Below are positions 16,925-25,671 of a DNA stretch of 64,000 nucleotides, in pieces (position 1 is the stretch's first letter; the number at the start of each line of letters is the position of its first letter). The notes beneath the pieces were generated by a model. It was not told the DNA's origin. It made no database searches and saw only the letters and a list, made by a program, of their open reading frames with translations. Location: assembly GCF_020005165.1 (NCBI RefSeq), contig NZ_JAHCLT010000001.1, positions 186,001 through 250,000 of the forward strand. The letters are read 5' to 3'. This DNA is from Kangiella taiwanensis. Lineage in GTDB: Bacteria; Pseudomonadota; Gammaproteobacteria; Enterobacterales; Kangiellaceae. The position numbers and the translations under genes are program-made.

Positions 16925-17554
16925 ATCGAAAAGTTTATTAAAGACGCATTAATCCTTTGGGCCACTATTGACCCGATTGGCACTTTAGCAATTTTCGCCT
17001 CATTAACCGCTACGCTGACACCAAAAGAGCGTTTCAAAACCGCCGTAAAAGCCATTACCTACTCAGCTATTATTTTGGTGGGTGCTGTTGTGATCGGGCA
17101 GATTTTGCTTTCCGCTATGGGCATTAGCTTAGTATCACTGCAAGTTGCTGGTGGCATGATCCTTTTTATATTCTCCTTACAGATGATATTCGGAGATGCT
17201 CTTGCCTTTAGCTCGGGCGGAGAAAAAGAAAAAGGTCATGATATTGCTGTATTTCCGTTAGCCGTTCCCTCAATCGCAACGCCCGGCGCGATCATGGCAG
17301 CGATTTTATTAACTGATAATCATGTCTACGACATTCAAACCCAAGTGGGTACCAGCTTGATCATGTTAGGTGTGTTGGCTGTCGCTTTCCTTTTTATGTT
17401 AGCCGCTAGTCCAATTCTTAAAGTCATCGGACAAAATGGTGCTGCTATCCTGATCCGCGTGATGGGCCTGATTCTTGCAGCTATGTCGTTAGAGTTTATT
17501 TTGGAAGCATTCAAAATATTTGAGTGGCTCGAGACTTTTAATCAGACCTCCTAG
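16925..17554 (+). CDS. MarC family integral membrane protein (apparent ATC start)
   Basis: About 209 aa with six membrane segments. The part from residue 2, beginning E-K-F-I-K-D-A-L-I-L-W, aligns with MarC/YhgN/YchE N-termini, including the first membrane helix and the D-P-I-G-T motif. In this frame, between the stop at 16895-16897 and that helix, there is no ATG, GTG or TTG. An AAGGAG at 16912-16917 sits 7 bases before ATC at 16925. The first conventional start (TTG 17075) would remove the first helix. Most likely the gene starts at ATC, or a sequence error changed ATG. The MarC family's function is unknown; it is no longer linked to drug resistance. Confidence 0.8.
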   Translation: MEKFIKDALILWATIDPIGTLAIFASLTATLTPKERFKTAVKAITYSAIILVGAVVIGQILLSAMGISLVSLQVAGGMILFIFSLQMIFGDALAFSSGGEKEKGHDIAVFPLAVPSIATPGAIMAAILLTDNHVYDIQTQVGTSLIMLGVLAVAFLFMLAASPILKVIGQNGAAILIRVMGLILAAMSLEFILEAFKIFEWLETFNQTS

Positions 17555-17653
17555 CGACTTGCCTTTAAACTCACGTTTATAAAGGGCTCACCCAGTCCCT
17601 TAGCTTCTGCTATAGTAATGTGGTTGTTTTTTATACAATCATTTGGAGGGAGA

Positions 17654-18139
17654 ATGGGGATCCGATACTTAAAAATTATTCTTGTGGTGTTTTTAGGTCT
17701 GCTTTGCTTAATTTATGGCTTACAAAACATTGCCAACTTAGAGGCCTGCTTTCAATCAGTTTCTTATGTTTTAGGGATGTCAGAACATACCTATTACGCA
17801 AACTCTTGGTTTCCTGCTTTTACCAGCAGCGGTTTAGTCTGGCTTTGCGTCTTTATCATCATTGCTGCAGAGCTATCCGCAGGGCTCCTACTTTTTCTCG
17901 GAGCTTTTGCCTTAATCAAAGCTCGTACTGCTGACAGCGACACTTTTAATCAAGCAAAAACACTGGCACTACTGGGTGCCGGAATCGGCATCATTGTCTG
18001 GTTTGGATTTTTCGGTGTCCTTGGTGGCGCTTGGTTCCAAATGTGGCAAACATCTGTAGGCGCACAATCGCTCGGCGGTGCTTTTCAGTATTTCGCCAGC
18101 TGTGCTTTTATTTGGTTGATCGTAAAGAGTAGCGATTAA
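17654..18139 (+). CDS. DUF2165-like small integral membrane protein
   Basis: About 161 aa with four predicted membrane segments. It is rich in Trp, Phe and Gly, with W-F-G-F-F-G-V-L-G-G-A-W-F-Q-M-W-Q near the C-terminus, typical of the DUF2165 family of predicted small integral membrane proteins. The frame is open from 17618, but ATG at 17654 has a GGAGGG RBS and starts just before the first helix. No function is known. Confidence 0.75.
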   Translation: MGIRYLKIILVVFLGLLCLIYGLQNIANLEACFQSVSYVLGMSEHTYYANSWFPAFTSSGLVWLCVFIIIAAELSAGLLLFLGAFALIKARTADSDTFNQAKTLALLGAGIGIIVWFGFFGVLGGAWFQMWQTSVGAQSLGGAFQYFASCAFIWLIVKSSD

Positions 18140-18205
18140 TACCCACTTGGAAAATTGATAGCTAGAGGTTTCTTTTTACAGAAGAAACCTCTTTCGACCA
18201 CACAG

Positions 18206-19159
18206 CTACCCAACGACCACTTTCTTACGACGGTTGGCTTTAACCACGCCGATGGTATAAACCACCAGTCCAGCCCATATCAAACCGAAGGTCATCAGAA
18301 GATCGAGGTTAAACGGTTCTTTGAAGACGAACACCGCCAGAATAAAGGTTAAACTCGGCGCCAAATATTGCAGGAAACCAATCGTATTCAACGGTAAGAT
18401 TCGTGCGCCGGCTGAGAATAACGCCAGTGGTACGGTGGTAATAACACCACCCGCAACCAGCAACCAGTCGATGGTTGGAGATAGAGTCAGGAAGCTTCCT
18501 GTTCCTGTATGCCATAGGTAATAAATGTAGCCGACAGTCACTGGTAACACGATGAGAGTTTCCACCAGCAAACCCTGAAGCGGACCAATATTAACTTGCT
18601 TCCGTAACAATCCATAAAAGCCAAAAGAAAAAGCTAGGAATAGCGAAACCCACGGTAACCCGCCCATCACAATTACGCGATAGGTAACGCCAGCGATAGC
18701 CAAGCCCAGCGCCCATTTGCTCCACGTAGACAGTTTCTCTTTAAGGAAGATGATGCCTAAAGCCACACTAATCAAAGGGTTAATAAAGTAGCCTAAGCTA
18801 GTCTCCAGCACGCGATCGTGAGTCACAGCCCAAGTAAACACAAGCCAGTTACCCGAGATAAGAATCGCAGTGATCACCAAAATCCCCATGATTTTCTTGT
18901 CCTTTAGCACCCCCTTAGGGAAAGGACGCTTGATCACGAGCATGATCAGAAGCACCACAGGCACCGACCAAGCCACCCGATGCGCTAAAATTTCTAATGC
19001 GGAAACTTGTTGTACCGTTTTAAAGTAAATTGGCGCTAAGCCCCAGATAACAAACGCGCCCAACCCACACAAGTAGCCCGCTTTAGTATTCTGCTGTTCT
19101 TCTTCATGACTTTGTGGCAAGTCTGCTAACGGCTGATTTGAAGTGTTGTCAGCTTTCAT
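18206..19159 (-). CDS. rarD: RarD-type EamA/DMT-superfamily transporter
   Basis: A 317-aa protein with ten membrane helices in two EamA repeats. The first begins G-Y-L-C-G-L-G-A-F-V-I-W-G and includes the E-I-L-A-H-R-V-A-W-S-V-P motif of RarD proteins. The extra 25 polar residues at the N-terminus are longer than in E. coli. The substrate is unknown; RarD is historically linked to chloramphenicol sensitivity. yigI lies 42 bases upstream on the same strand, as in E. coli, so the two are probably cotranscribed. Confidence 0.9.
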   Translation of the reverse strand: MKADNTSNQPLADLPQSHEEEQQNTKAGYLCGLGAFVIWGLAPIYFKTVQQVSALEILAHRVAWSVPVVLLIMLVIKRPFPKGVLKDKKIMGILVITAILISGNWLVFTWAVTHDRVLETSLGYFINPLISVALGIIFLKEKLSTWSKWALGLAIAGVTYRVIVMGGLPWVSLFLAFSFGFYGLLRKQVNIGPLQGLLVETLIVLPVTVGYIYYLWHTGTGSFLTLSPTIDWLLVAGGVITTVPLALFSAGARILPLNTIGFLQYLAPSLTFILAVFVFKEPFNLDLLMTFGLIWAGLVVYTIGVVKANRRKKVVVG

Positions 19160-19201
19160 GACGATAACCCATTGAAATATAAGAGTGTAAGGAGAGTTTC
19201 G

Positions 19202-19663
19202 TTAACCCACCATAAAGGTACCTGTTGCTACTGCAATCTGGGTATTGTTTTCATTAACTAATTCCGCGCGCACCACCGCAACCTTTTTCCCCGCTCGTAG
19301 CAGTTCTGCCTTAGCGTAAAAGGTTTCGCCACGGCCAGGACGTAAAAAGTCCACACGCAAGTCGATCGTGCTCAGCTTTGCAATTTTTTGTTTTAATTCA
19401 TCAAGATGGGTCGCTGGGTTACGATGCAAAATGCCCACAGCGGCCATAGTGCCGCCAACCATATCCATCGCAGAAGAAATCACTCCGCCGTGCAAGATTC
19501 CTTGGATATAGTTGCCCACCAACTCTGGCTTCATGTCGAAAGTAATGACGCACTCTTCTTCACTAACCGTTTGATATTTAAGGCCAATGTGACGATTAAA
19601 AGGAATATTGTTAACCAATGCTTCGCCCAACATACGCAAAGCATCTTGCTGCAGTGAACCCAT
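19202..19663 (-). CDS. yigI: Hotdog-fold acyl-CoA thioesterase YigI
   Basis: A 153-aa single hotdog domain. I-L-H-G-G-V-I-S-S-A-M-D is the thioesterase motif, with the Asp as likely catalytic residue. T-I-D-L-R-V-D-F-L-R-P-G-R-G and the C-terminal A-T-G-T-F-M-V-G closely follow E. coli YigI. It hydrolyses medium- to long-chain acyl-CoA. First gene of a yigI-rarD pair. Confidence 0.92.
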   Translation of the reverse strand: MGSLQQDALRMLGEALVNNIPFNRHIGLKYQTVSEEECVITFDMKPELVGNYIQGILHGGVISSAMDMVGGTMAAVGILHRNPATHLDELKQKIAKLSTIDLRVDFLRPGRGETFYAKAELLRAGKKVAVVRAELVNENNTQIAVATGTFMVG

Positions 19664-19772
19664 ACTAAAAGCACCACCCCGAATTTATGCCCATTGTGCC
19701 TGATCCGACTTTAAAAAAGTATGCCCTTAAGCGAATAATCAGAATAACTTTAGGTTATTTTAATTAGGCTAT

Positions 19773-19800
19773 TTGATCGCGCCATGATTACGGTTATAAT
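19773..19800 (+). promoter_or_regulatory. Sigma-70 promoter of the cytochrome c5 gene
   Basis: TTGATC at 19773-19778, 16-base spacer, perfect TATAAT at 19795-19800. The predicted start near 19807 leaves a 90-base leader with a small hairpin before the ATG at 19897. Confidence 0.7.
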
Positions 19801-19896
19801 TTGCGCACTGAATTTCCACCTTTGGGTGTTTTGGCAATGCTTATTTCAAATCCTAATAAGCCAGTAGCCGATGATCTGTATTGATAGAGAGAGACC

Positions 19897-20331
19897 ATGA
19901 CTAAAGTTAAATCATTGTTCGTATTAGCTGTGAGCTTCACAGCAGCAGTATTCGCCGGCGCAGCGGCAGCGACTCACTTGAGCGACTCAAACGTTAAAGA
20001 TCGTTTAGAGCCAGTTCACAAGGTATACGTTGAGGGTGATGAGGTTCCACAAGTCTCGAATACAGCTCCAACTACAGCAGCTTCTGGTCCTCGTGAGCCA
20101 GTGGATATTTACAACACCTACTGTACAGCATGTCACGCTTCTGGCGTAGCTGGCGCTCCAGTACTAGGCGACGTCGCGGTTTGGGACGAGCGTATGGCTC
20201 AAGGCATTGAAACCGTTTATGCCAACGCCATCAATGGTATCAACGCGATGCCACCTAAAGGTACTTGTGCTGACTGTTCTGACGACGAAATCAAAGCCGT
20301 CGTTGACTACATGCTTGAAGAAAGCAAGTAA
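19897..20331 (+). CDS. Cytochrome c5 family protein
   Basis: A 144-aa periplasmic class I cytochrome c. A signal segment (about 1-27) and linker precede the single haem motif C-T-A-C-H. The Met in A-M-P-P-K-G is the likely sixth ligand, and C-A-D-C just after it is the disulfide pair characteristic of cytochrome c5. It carries electrons between periplasmic or membrane complexes. It has its own strong promoter and terminator, suggesting abundance. A second c5 gene lies 0.5 kb downstream. Confidence 0.95.
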   Translation: MTKVKSLFVLAVSFTAAVFAGAAAATHLSDSNVKDRLEPVHKVYVEGDEVPQVSNTAPTTAASGPREPVDIYNTYCTACHASGVAGAPVLGDVAVWDERMAQGIETVYANAINGINAMPPKGTCADCSDDEIKAVVDYMLEESK

Positions 20332-20340
20332 TCTCTTCCA

Positions 20341-20366
20341 AAGCCGATCGATTGATCGGCTTTTTT
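20341..20366 (+). terminator. Intrinsic terminator after cytochrome c5
   Basis: A 9-bp stem (aagccgatc / gatcggctt) with a GATT loop and T-run. It ends just before the next gene's start. Confidence 0.92.
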
Positions 20367-20379
20367 GTGCCTGCAATAT

Positions 20380-20847
20380 ATGACCATGCAGTTCATCAAG
20401 CCGCAACCACACCATCTGTTAGAAGTGATGGAGTGGGTCAGAAGTCCTAAAGTCTTCGACATTTGGGCAGGTCCTGGCGTCCGCTTTCCTTTTACTGCAG
20501 AAACCTTTATAGACGATCTGAAGCTCGATGAGCTACAGAGCCGTGTTTTAATTGACGGTGATACAGTCGTCGCTTTTGGACAAACTTATCAGCGACTAGG
20601 ACACACTCACCTCGGTCGCTTAGTGGTCGATCCGACCGCACAGGGAAAGGGCATTGGCACAGAACTGATCCAGCGCTTGATGCTGCTGGGTGATGAGCTT
20701 TTTGATAGTAGTGGTTACTCTCTTTTTGTTCTCAAAGCTAACACCAAAGCAAAAAACCTTTACCTTAAACTTGGTTTTGATGTTGCCGAGTACCCGGAGA
20801 TCATGCCGCTCCCTGACTGCCTTTACATGGTGAAGCCTCGTGACTAG
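20380..20847 (+). CDS. GNAT-family N-acetyltransferase
   Basis: A 155-aa single GNAT domain. R-L-V-V-D-P-T-A-Q-G-K-G-I-G-T is motif A, which binds acetyl-CoA. The C-terminal N-T-K-A-K-N-L-Y-L-K-L-G-F is motif B. It lacks extra domains, so the substrate cannot be inferred. ATG at 20380 or 20386 is the likely start. The frame is also open from a TTG inside the preceding terminator, which is unlikely to be used. Its 3' end overlaps the next gene by 8 bases, so the two are coupled. Confidence 0.88.
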   Translation: MTMQFIKPQPHHLLEVMEWVRSPKVFDIWAGPGVRFPFTAETFIDDLKLDELQSRVLIDGDTVVAFGQTYQRLGHTHLGRLVVDPTAQGKGIGTELIQRLMLLGDELFDSSGYSLFVLKANTKAKNLYLKLGFDVAEYPEIMPLPDCLYMVKPRD

Positions 20848-21160
20848 CATTCTAAAATACCTTTTATTCCTTACAGCGATACTAGTACTTGCAGCGTGTG
20901 ATCAAGCACCTCCAAAAAATGATGGAGAGAGTATTTATTACCGATCGTGTTTTAGTTGCCACGAACGTGGCCATGGTGGCGCGCCCCTGCGTGGCAATAT
21001 AGAGCAATGGCAAGCTCGCTTAGATAAAGGTGAAGCAGCCTTAATGAAAAGCATGGTCGAAGGCTACAAAACGATGCCACCTAAAGGCGGTTGCTTCGAC
21101 TGTACTGAAGCAGATCTTCAAAAAGCTTTTGAGTTTATGCTTAAGCCGAAGGCCCAGTAA
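20840..21160 (+). CDS. Cytochrome c5-like lipoprotein
   Basis: A 106-aa protein starting at GTG, 8 bases inside the GNAT gene. The signal ends L-A-A-C, so it is probably lipid-anchored. The haem motif is C-F-S-C-H, the axial Met is in T-M-P-P-K-G-G, and the c5 disulfide pair is C-F-D-C. It is a short paralogue of the cytochrome at 19897-20331 but membrane-tethered. The coding end overlaps the convergent DoxX gene by 20 bases. Confidence 0.9.
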   Translation: MTSILKYLLFLTAILVLAACDQAPPKNDGESIYYRSCFSCHERGHGGAPLRGNIEQWQARLDKGEAALMKSMVEGYKTMPPKGGCFDCTEADLQKAFEFMLKPKAQ

Positions 21161-21509
21161 CGGCCTGGATGAATCGTCTAATATCTTTTCTTCCTGCATA
21201 AGCACGCCAAACTGCTACCAGCAAAATCACACTGGCAATAACTAACATCATCCACTCACTGTGCATCAGGTGCGTTGCCACTGCACCCACCATCACACCA
21301 CTCAGCCCCAATGCCGCTAATGACGACAGTCGCGGAATCATTAGTGCTACAGCGCCCGCAACTTCAATAACACCGGTCAAGTACATAAACCACAACGGGT
21401 AACCCCAGCGTCCAAAAGCCTCAAGCTCAAACTCTAAACCCAGCAATTTTGCACCGCCGGAGAGAAAGAAAATTAGCGCTAATAAAACAGTAATCATCTT
21501 AATCTTCAT
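21141..21509 (-). CDS. DoxX-family membrane protein
   Basis: A 122-aa protein with four membrane helices. The N-terminal F-F-L-S-G-G-A-K-L-L-G and Y-L-T-G-V-I-E-V-A-G-A motifs are those of DoxX/DoxD-like proteins. These are often tied to redox stress or thiosulfate metabolism, but many members have no known role. ATG at 21507-21509 has a GGAGAAG RBS; the frame is open further upstream without an RBS. Confidence 0.82.
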   Translation of the reverse strand: MKIKMITVLLALIFFLSGGAKLLGLEFELEAFGRWGYPLWFMYLTGVIEVAGAVALMIPRLSSLAALGLSGVMVGAVATHLMHSEWMMLVIASVILLVAVWRAYAGRKDIRRFIQAVTGPSA

Positions 21510-21661
21510 GCTGCTTCTCCATAGTTTCATTAATCTAAAGACTCGTAACACTGACAAACATTACACCGAACTTTTCATACCACCAATAAAAAAGCGTTGG
21601 ATTTCTACCCAACGCTTTAACTATCAACAGCTTTTAACAAACCAACTTCACAAATATGAAA

Positions 21662-22219
21662 CTACGAGTCTTTACTCCAAGCTTCCGCCTGAAATTCTTT
21701 GTTAGTCTCTGTTCCTGTAATGTGATTGGTGTAATTACTGATCGTCTTCATGGCCACACCGAGTACAACTTCTAGTACTTGTTGCTTCGTAAAGCCAGCT
21801 TCTAAGAATGTTTTTACTGCTTTTTCATCAACCCAACCACGATCCTGAATGACACCTTGAGTAAATCGAATCAATGCGTTTATCTTGTCGCTATCAGTAT
21901 CATCACGATCTCGAATCGCATTAACAATATCTTCGGCAACGCCCACCATCTTCTTAGCGATAACCGAGTGTGCGGCGACACAAAACTCACAGCCATTCTC
22001 GACACTGGCAGTAAGAAAAATGACCTCTTGCTCTTCTGCGCTAAAACTTGAATTCTCCATCAAGTCACTTAATTGCATATATGCTTTCAAGGTTTGTGGA
22101 GCTTCCGCTAAATTAGCGTATAGGTTGGGCAAAAAACCCAACTGCTTTTGCGCCCCCTCTAGAATCTCTTTCGAGCCCTCTGGAGCAGAATCTACGGTAT
22201 GACTTTCGAATAAACTCAT
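21662..22219 (-). CDS. AhpD-like (carboxymuconolactone decarboxylase fold) protein
   Basis: A 185-aa protein with the peroxidase-related motif E-N-G-C-E-F-C-V-A-A-H-S. This gives Glu, the C-x2-C redox pair and the proton-relay His of AhpD-like disulfide reductases. The surrounding helices (about 40-160) fit the family. It probably handles peroxide or reactive thiols. It is monocistronic between DoxX and DUF899. Confidence 0.88.
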   Translation of the reverse strand: MSLFESHTVDSAPEGSKEILEGAQKQLGFLPNLYANLAEAPQTLKAYMQLSDLMENSSFSAEEQEVIFLTASVENGCEFCVAAHSVIAKKMVGVAEDIVNAIRDRDDTDSDKINALIRFTQGVIQDRGWVDEKAVKTFLEAGFTKQQVLEVVLGVAMKTISNYTNHITGTETNKEFQAEAWSKDS

Positions 22220-22386
22220 AATAAACCTCTTATGGTTTCATGAATGTGTCTTACTTAGAGTACTAACAGCTTAATTTATTACAGTATTCTTTTAAAAGAA
22301 TAGCTTCACAAGATATGACCACTCCAAAAATTTAACGTTAGTTATGGTAATCTTAAAAACCATGTCCACTGTATAGGAGCGCAACC

Positions 22387-23076
22387 ATGTCTTCTAGCAA
22401 GCCCCCTCTTCCACCGATTGTGTCATCCAAAGAATGGCAAAATACTCTCGATGAGTTCGTCAAAAAAGAAAAAGCATTAACACGCGCTCAAGATGCCTTA
22501 AACGCCGAACGTCGCCGACTGCCAATGCGAAAAATTGATAAAGAGTACAGCTTCCATGCGCCTAGCGGTGAAGTAAACTTACTCGATCTTTTTGAAGGCC
22601 GTAAACAACTGATCGTGTATCACTTTATGTTCGGTCCCGACTGGCAAGCAGGCTGCCCTGGGTGTTCATGGGTCACAGATGCAATGACACATCCTGCCCA
22701 CTTTCACGCTCGTGACACCACATTGGTCCTTATTTCACGTGCTCCGTTAGACAAGCTTGAACACTATCGACAACGCATGCAGTGGACTAAACCTATCCCT
22801 TGGTACTCCTCTCAGGGCAGTGACTTTAACTACGACTTTGGTGCAACCGATGATAACGGCGAGCAGCACGGCGTTAGCGTCTTCCTTCGTGACGGTGATG
22901 ATATTTACCAGACCTACCATACTGGCGATCGTGGCGTCGAGTATTTAGGTAGTCATTGGACTTATTTGGACTTAACGCCTTATGGCCGACAAGAAGAATG
23001 GGAAGACTCTCCAGAGGGCTGGCCACAAACACCAACCTACGAGTGGCAAAAGCGCCACGATGAATATAATACTTGA
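22387..23076 (+). CDS. DUF899 thioredoxin-like protein
   Basis: A 229-aa protein. The central M-F-G-P-D-W-Q-A-G-C-P-G-C-S segment carries a C-x2-C in the thioredoxin position, followed by the family's Y-S-S-Q-G-S-D-F-N-Y-D-F and Y-H-T-G-D-R-G-V-E. DUF899 proteins are predicted dithiol oxidoreductases; the substrate is unknown. The RBS AGGAG lies 7-8 bases before ATG. It sits beside the AhpD-like gene in the opposite orientation. Confidence 0.9.
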   Translation: MSSSKPPLPPIVSSKEWQNTLDEFVKKEKALTRAQDALNAERRRLPMRKIDKEYSFHAPSGEVNLLDLFEGRKQLIVYHFMFGPDWQAGCPGCSWVTDAMTHPAHFHARDTTLVLISRAPLDKLEHYRQRMQWTKPIPWYSSQGSDFNYDFGATDDNGEQHGVSVFLRDGDDIYQTYHTGDRGVEYLGSHWTYLDLTPYGRQEEWEDSPEGWPQTPTYEWQKRHDEYNT

Positions 23077-23092
23077 CCGATTTAACCTATAA

Positions 23093-23120
23093 AAAAAGCC
23101 GAGGAAACCCTCGGCTTTTT
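23093..23120. terminator. Bidirectional intrinsic terminator
   Basis: A 12-bp stem (aaaaagccgagg / cctcggcttttt) with an AAAC loop. T-runs on both strands serve the convergent DUF899 and PKD genes. Confidence 0.92.
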
Positions 23121-23154
23121 ACCTTTTATCGTGATGTTAAATCACGCTTCAGGA

Positions 23155-25341
23155 CTAGTTACTTGTGAAAGTATAGTTTGCTTCAAACGTTTGTCCCGTT
23201 TCAGCGATTTCAAAACTGAACGTTAAGTTCGTTTCTACGCCTGCTGTAAGTGGTGACAACAATGCAAACTCAACTGCCTGACCTTCCAGTAACACATAGC
23301 CATCGTTAATGACTGTGAAGTATGGTGCAACATTACCTGAGTCATCCGTTACTTGGATGTTTGTAATGGTGTAGTTCTGGCCTTCCGCGATAATACTAAA
23401 GGTATCTAGCGTAAAGTCCGCTGAACCACTAACTGACGCATCTACTGTCGCACTTGAAGAGTACGGCATAGCCACCTGGTTAAAGGTTGCGCTCGCATCA
23501 GCACCAAACTGCTTACTTAGCGTTACTTGTGGCTGAATCACTTCAACATACACATAGTCTTCGATGCTTGCTTCCGTACCATCATCCACTACTAGCGCAA
23601 TCACATAACTACCTTCTACATCAGCAGTAAAGTTAGGTGTTGCTACCGTAGCATCAGCAAATGCAGCTGCACTACCACTTGGTTTCGATACAAACGTCCA
23701 TTGATACGTCAGCACATCGGCGTCAGCATCAAAGCTACCAGTACCATCCAACGTCACAGACGTTCCAGCCGTCACTCGCGCATCCAAACCAGCGTTTGCA
23801 ATCGGTTTTGAATTTGCTGTTGCGGCAACGACAGTCACAGTATCAGCTTCTGATTTGATTGAGCCATCGTTCACGATTAACTGAATCGTGTAAGAACCTC
23901 CAACATCTGCTGTAAAGCTCGGATCAACCGAAGTTGAACTGCTTAGTGAGGCTGCACTTGTCGCAGGAGCAGAAATGATTGCCCACTCATACGCGATAGC
24001 ATCACCATCGGCATCAAAGCTTGCTGAACCGTCTAATGAAACAGTTGCGCCCGTCTTAACACTTTGCTCTAAACCAGCATGTGCAATTGGAGCCGTATTC
24101 GCTTCAAGCGCTACAATGGTTACTGCATCAGCACTACTATTCACCGAACCATCATCTACGATCAATTCAGCTTCATAAGTACCTTCTACATCAGCGACAA
24201 ATGTTGGTGTCGCTAAGCTTACATTATTTAATGCAGCGACACTTCCCGCTGGCGTTGAAGTTAATGCCCACTGATAGTTGACTAAGTCGCCATCAGCGTC
24301 TGAGCTCGCTGTACCATCTAATGTAACAACGGTACCAGCTTTAACATGCAGGTCATCACCCGCATCAGCCACAGGATCTGAGTTAGCAGAAGCAGAAACA
24401 ACAGTCACCGCATCAACTTCACTGCTCATGCTACCGTCGCTCACAACCAGTTCAGCCGTGTATTCGCCATCAACATCGGCATCGAATGTTGGACGCGATG
24501 CAGTGCTATCACTTAACACAGCAGCACTTGCTGAAGGCTTCGCCGTTAATGTCCATTGATACGTGATTTGATCACCGTCAATGTCAGTACTTGCAGAACC
24601 GTCAAGCATGACTGTTGAACTTGTTTTAACGTTCTGATCTTTGCCTGCATTCGACACAGGTGCCGAATTGACTGTGGCAGCGATGATCGTTACAGAGTCC
24701 ACATCACTATCGATCGTACCATCATTCACTACTAAGTCCGCAGTGTAAGTACCGTCAACATCCGCAATAAACGTAGGGCTTTCTACATCAGAGTCGCTTA
24801 GGACAGCTGCGCTACCCGAAGGCTTTGATGTAATTTCCCACTGATAGGTTAATGTATCACCATCAGCATCCACACTAGCAGAACCATCAAGCATCACGGT
24901 TGCACCCGTTTTCACATCTTGGTCCGGACCAGCGTTTGCTTCTGGTTTTTGATTAGCACTTGCGGCTACGATAGTCACACTGTCAACGTCACTTGATAGT
25001 ACGCCATCGCTAACAACCAACTCTGCAGTATAAGAACCTTCAACATCTGCATTGAATGTTGGGCTCACTGAGGTTGCTGCAGTTAGTACTGCTGTACTGC
25101 CCGCAGGCGCTGAAGAAAGGGTCCATTGATACGTTAAAGTATCACCATCAGGGTCTGAGCTAGCTTCACCGTTAAGTGTAACTTCGGCGCCTACAGCTAC
25201 ATCCTGATCATCGCCAGCTTCCGCTACTGGCTTTTGGTTTTCTGAACCAGAATTATCGTCATTCGAGTCAGAATCGCTACAAGCTGACATGACGAACACT
25301 AAAAAGCTCATTGCTATTAGTCGTTTCATGATATCAAACAT
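23155..25341 (-). CDS. PKD-repeat lipoprotein with six tandem Ig-like repeats
   Basis: A 728-aa acidic protein. The lipoprotein signal ends M-S-A-C, followed by an S/D/N-rich linker. Six repeats of about 95 aa (about residues 35-605) each start N-x-x-P-x-A-x-A-G-x-D. Each contains S-x-D-x-D-G-D-x-x-x-Y-Q-W and ends D-S-V-T-I-V-A-A. This is the PKD/REJ pattern with Asp residues placed to bind calcium. The C-terminal 120 aa are a different beta-sandwich. It has no catalytic domain, so a surface adhesin or spacer is likely. The RBS GAGGAG precedes ATG. Confidence 0.85.
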   Translation of the reverse strand: MFDIMKRLIAMSFLVFVMSACSDSDSNDDNSGSENQKPVAEAGDDQDVAVGAEVTLNGEASSDPDGDTLTYQWTLSSAPAGSTAVLTAATSVSPTFNADVEGSYTAELVVSDGVLSSDVDSVTIVAASANQKPEANAGPDQDVKTGATVMLDGSASVDADGDTLTYQWEITSKPSGSAAVLSDSDVESPTFIADVDGTYTADLVVNDGTIDSDVDSVTIIAATVNSAPVSNAGKDQNVKTSSTVMLDGSASTDIDGDQITYQWTLTAKPSASAAVLSDSTASRPTFDADVDGEYTAELVVSDGSMSSEVDAVTVVSASANSDPVADAGDDLHVKAGTVVTLDGTASSDADGDLVNYQWALTSTPAGSVAALNNVSLATPTFVADVEGTYEAELIVDDGSVNSSADAVTIVALEANTAPIAHAGLEQSVKTGATVSLDGSASFDADGDAIAYEWAIISAPATSAASLSSSTSVDPSFTADVGGSYTIQLIVNDGSIKSEADTVTVVAATANSKPIANAGLDARVTAGTSVTLDGTGSFDADADVLTYQWTFVSKPSGSAAAFADATVATPNFTADVEGSYVIALVVDDGTEASIEDYVYVEVIQPQVTLSKQFGADASATFNQVAMPYSSSATVDASVSGSADFTLDTFSIIAEGQNYTITNIQVTDDSGNVAPYFTVINDGYVLLEGQAVEFALLSPLTAGVETNLTFSFEIAETGQTFEANYTFTSN

Positions 25342-25671
25342 AGTTACTCCTCGTTCTCATTCCACCAGATAACAGTATCGTCGTCTGGCCTACAGGTTTC
25401 CGTATTCTTTCTACGTCAGTCCCCGTAATGGATAGATTTCGTTGTAACCAAAGCGATTGTCAATCCAGACAATAAAGGCCTTGATAGAAACCTTAGTTTC
25501 AAAGCTTTTAATTGTTTTGTGACTATCACATTCTACGGATTTAAAAAGGTATGTGTTTAAAGAACTGTAAAATCAATGAGTTACAAACCCCACCCCCGCC
25601 ATAGTTCCTGTCTCACAAGAGCTATAGCTGGTTAGACCTTTAATAGCGATTTGCAAAGTGCGGCATCTAAA
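25342..25671. other. 330-bp gap without a gene
   Basis: Upstream region of the PKD gene and downstream of the DUF4124 gene. No open frame of note. Short hairpins occur at 25456-25473 (attgtc / gacaat, loop AATCCA) and 25487-25500 (gaaac / gtttc, loop CTTA). No clear promoter was assigned. Confidence 0.5.
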
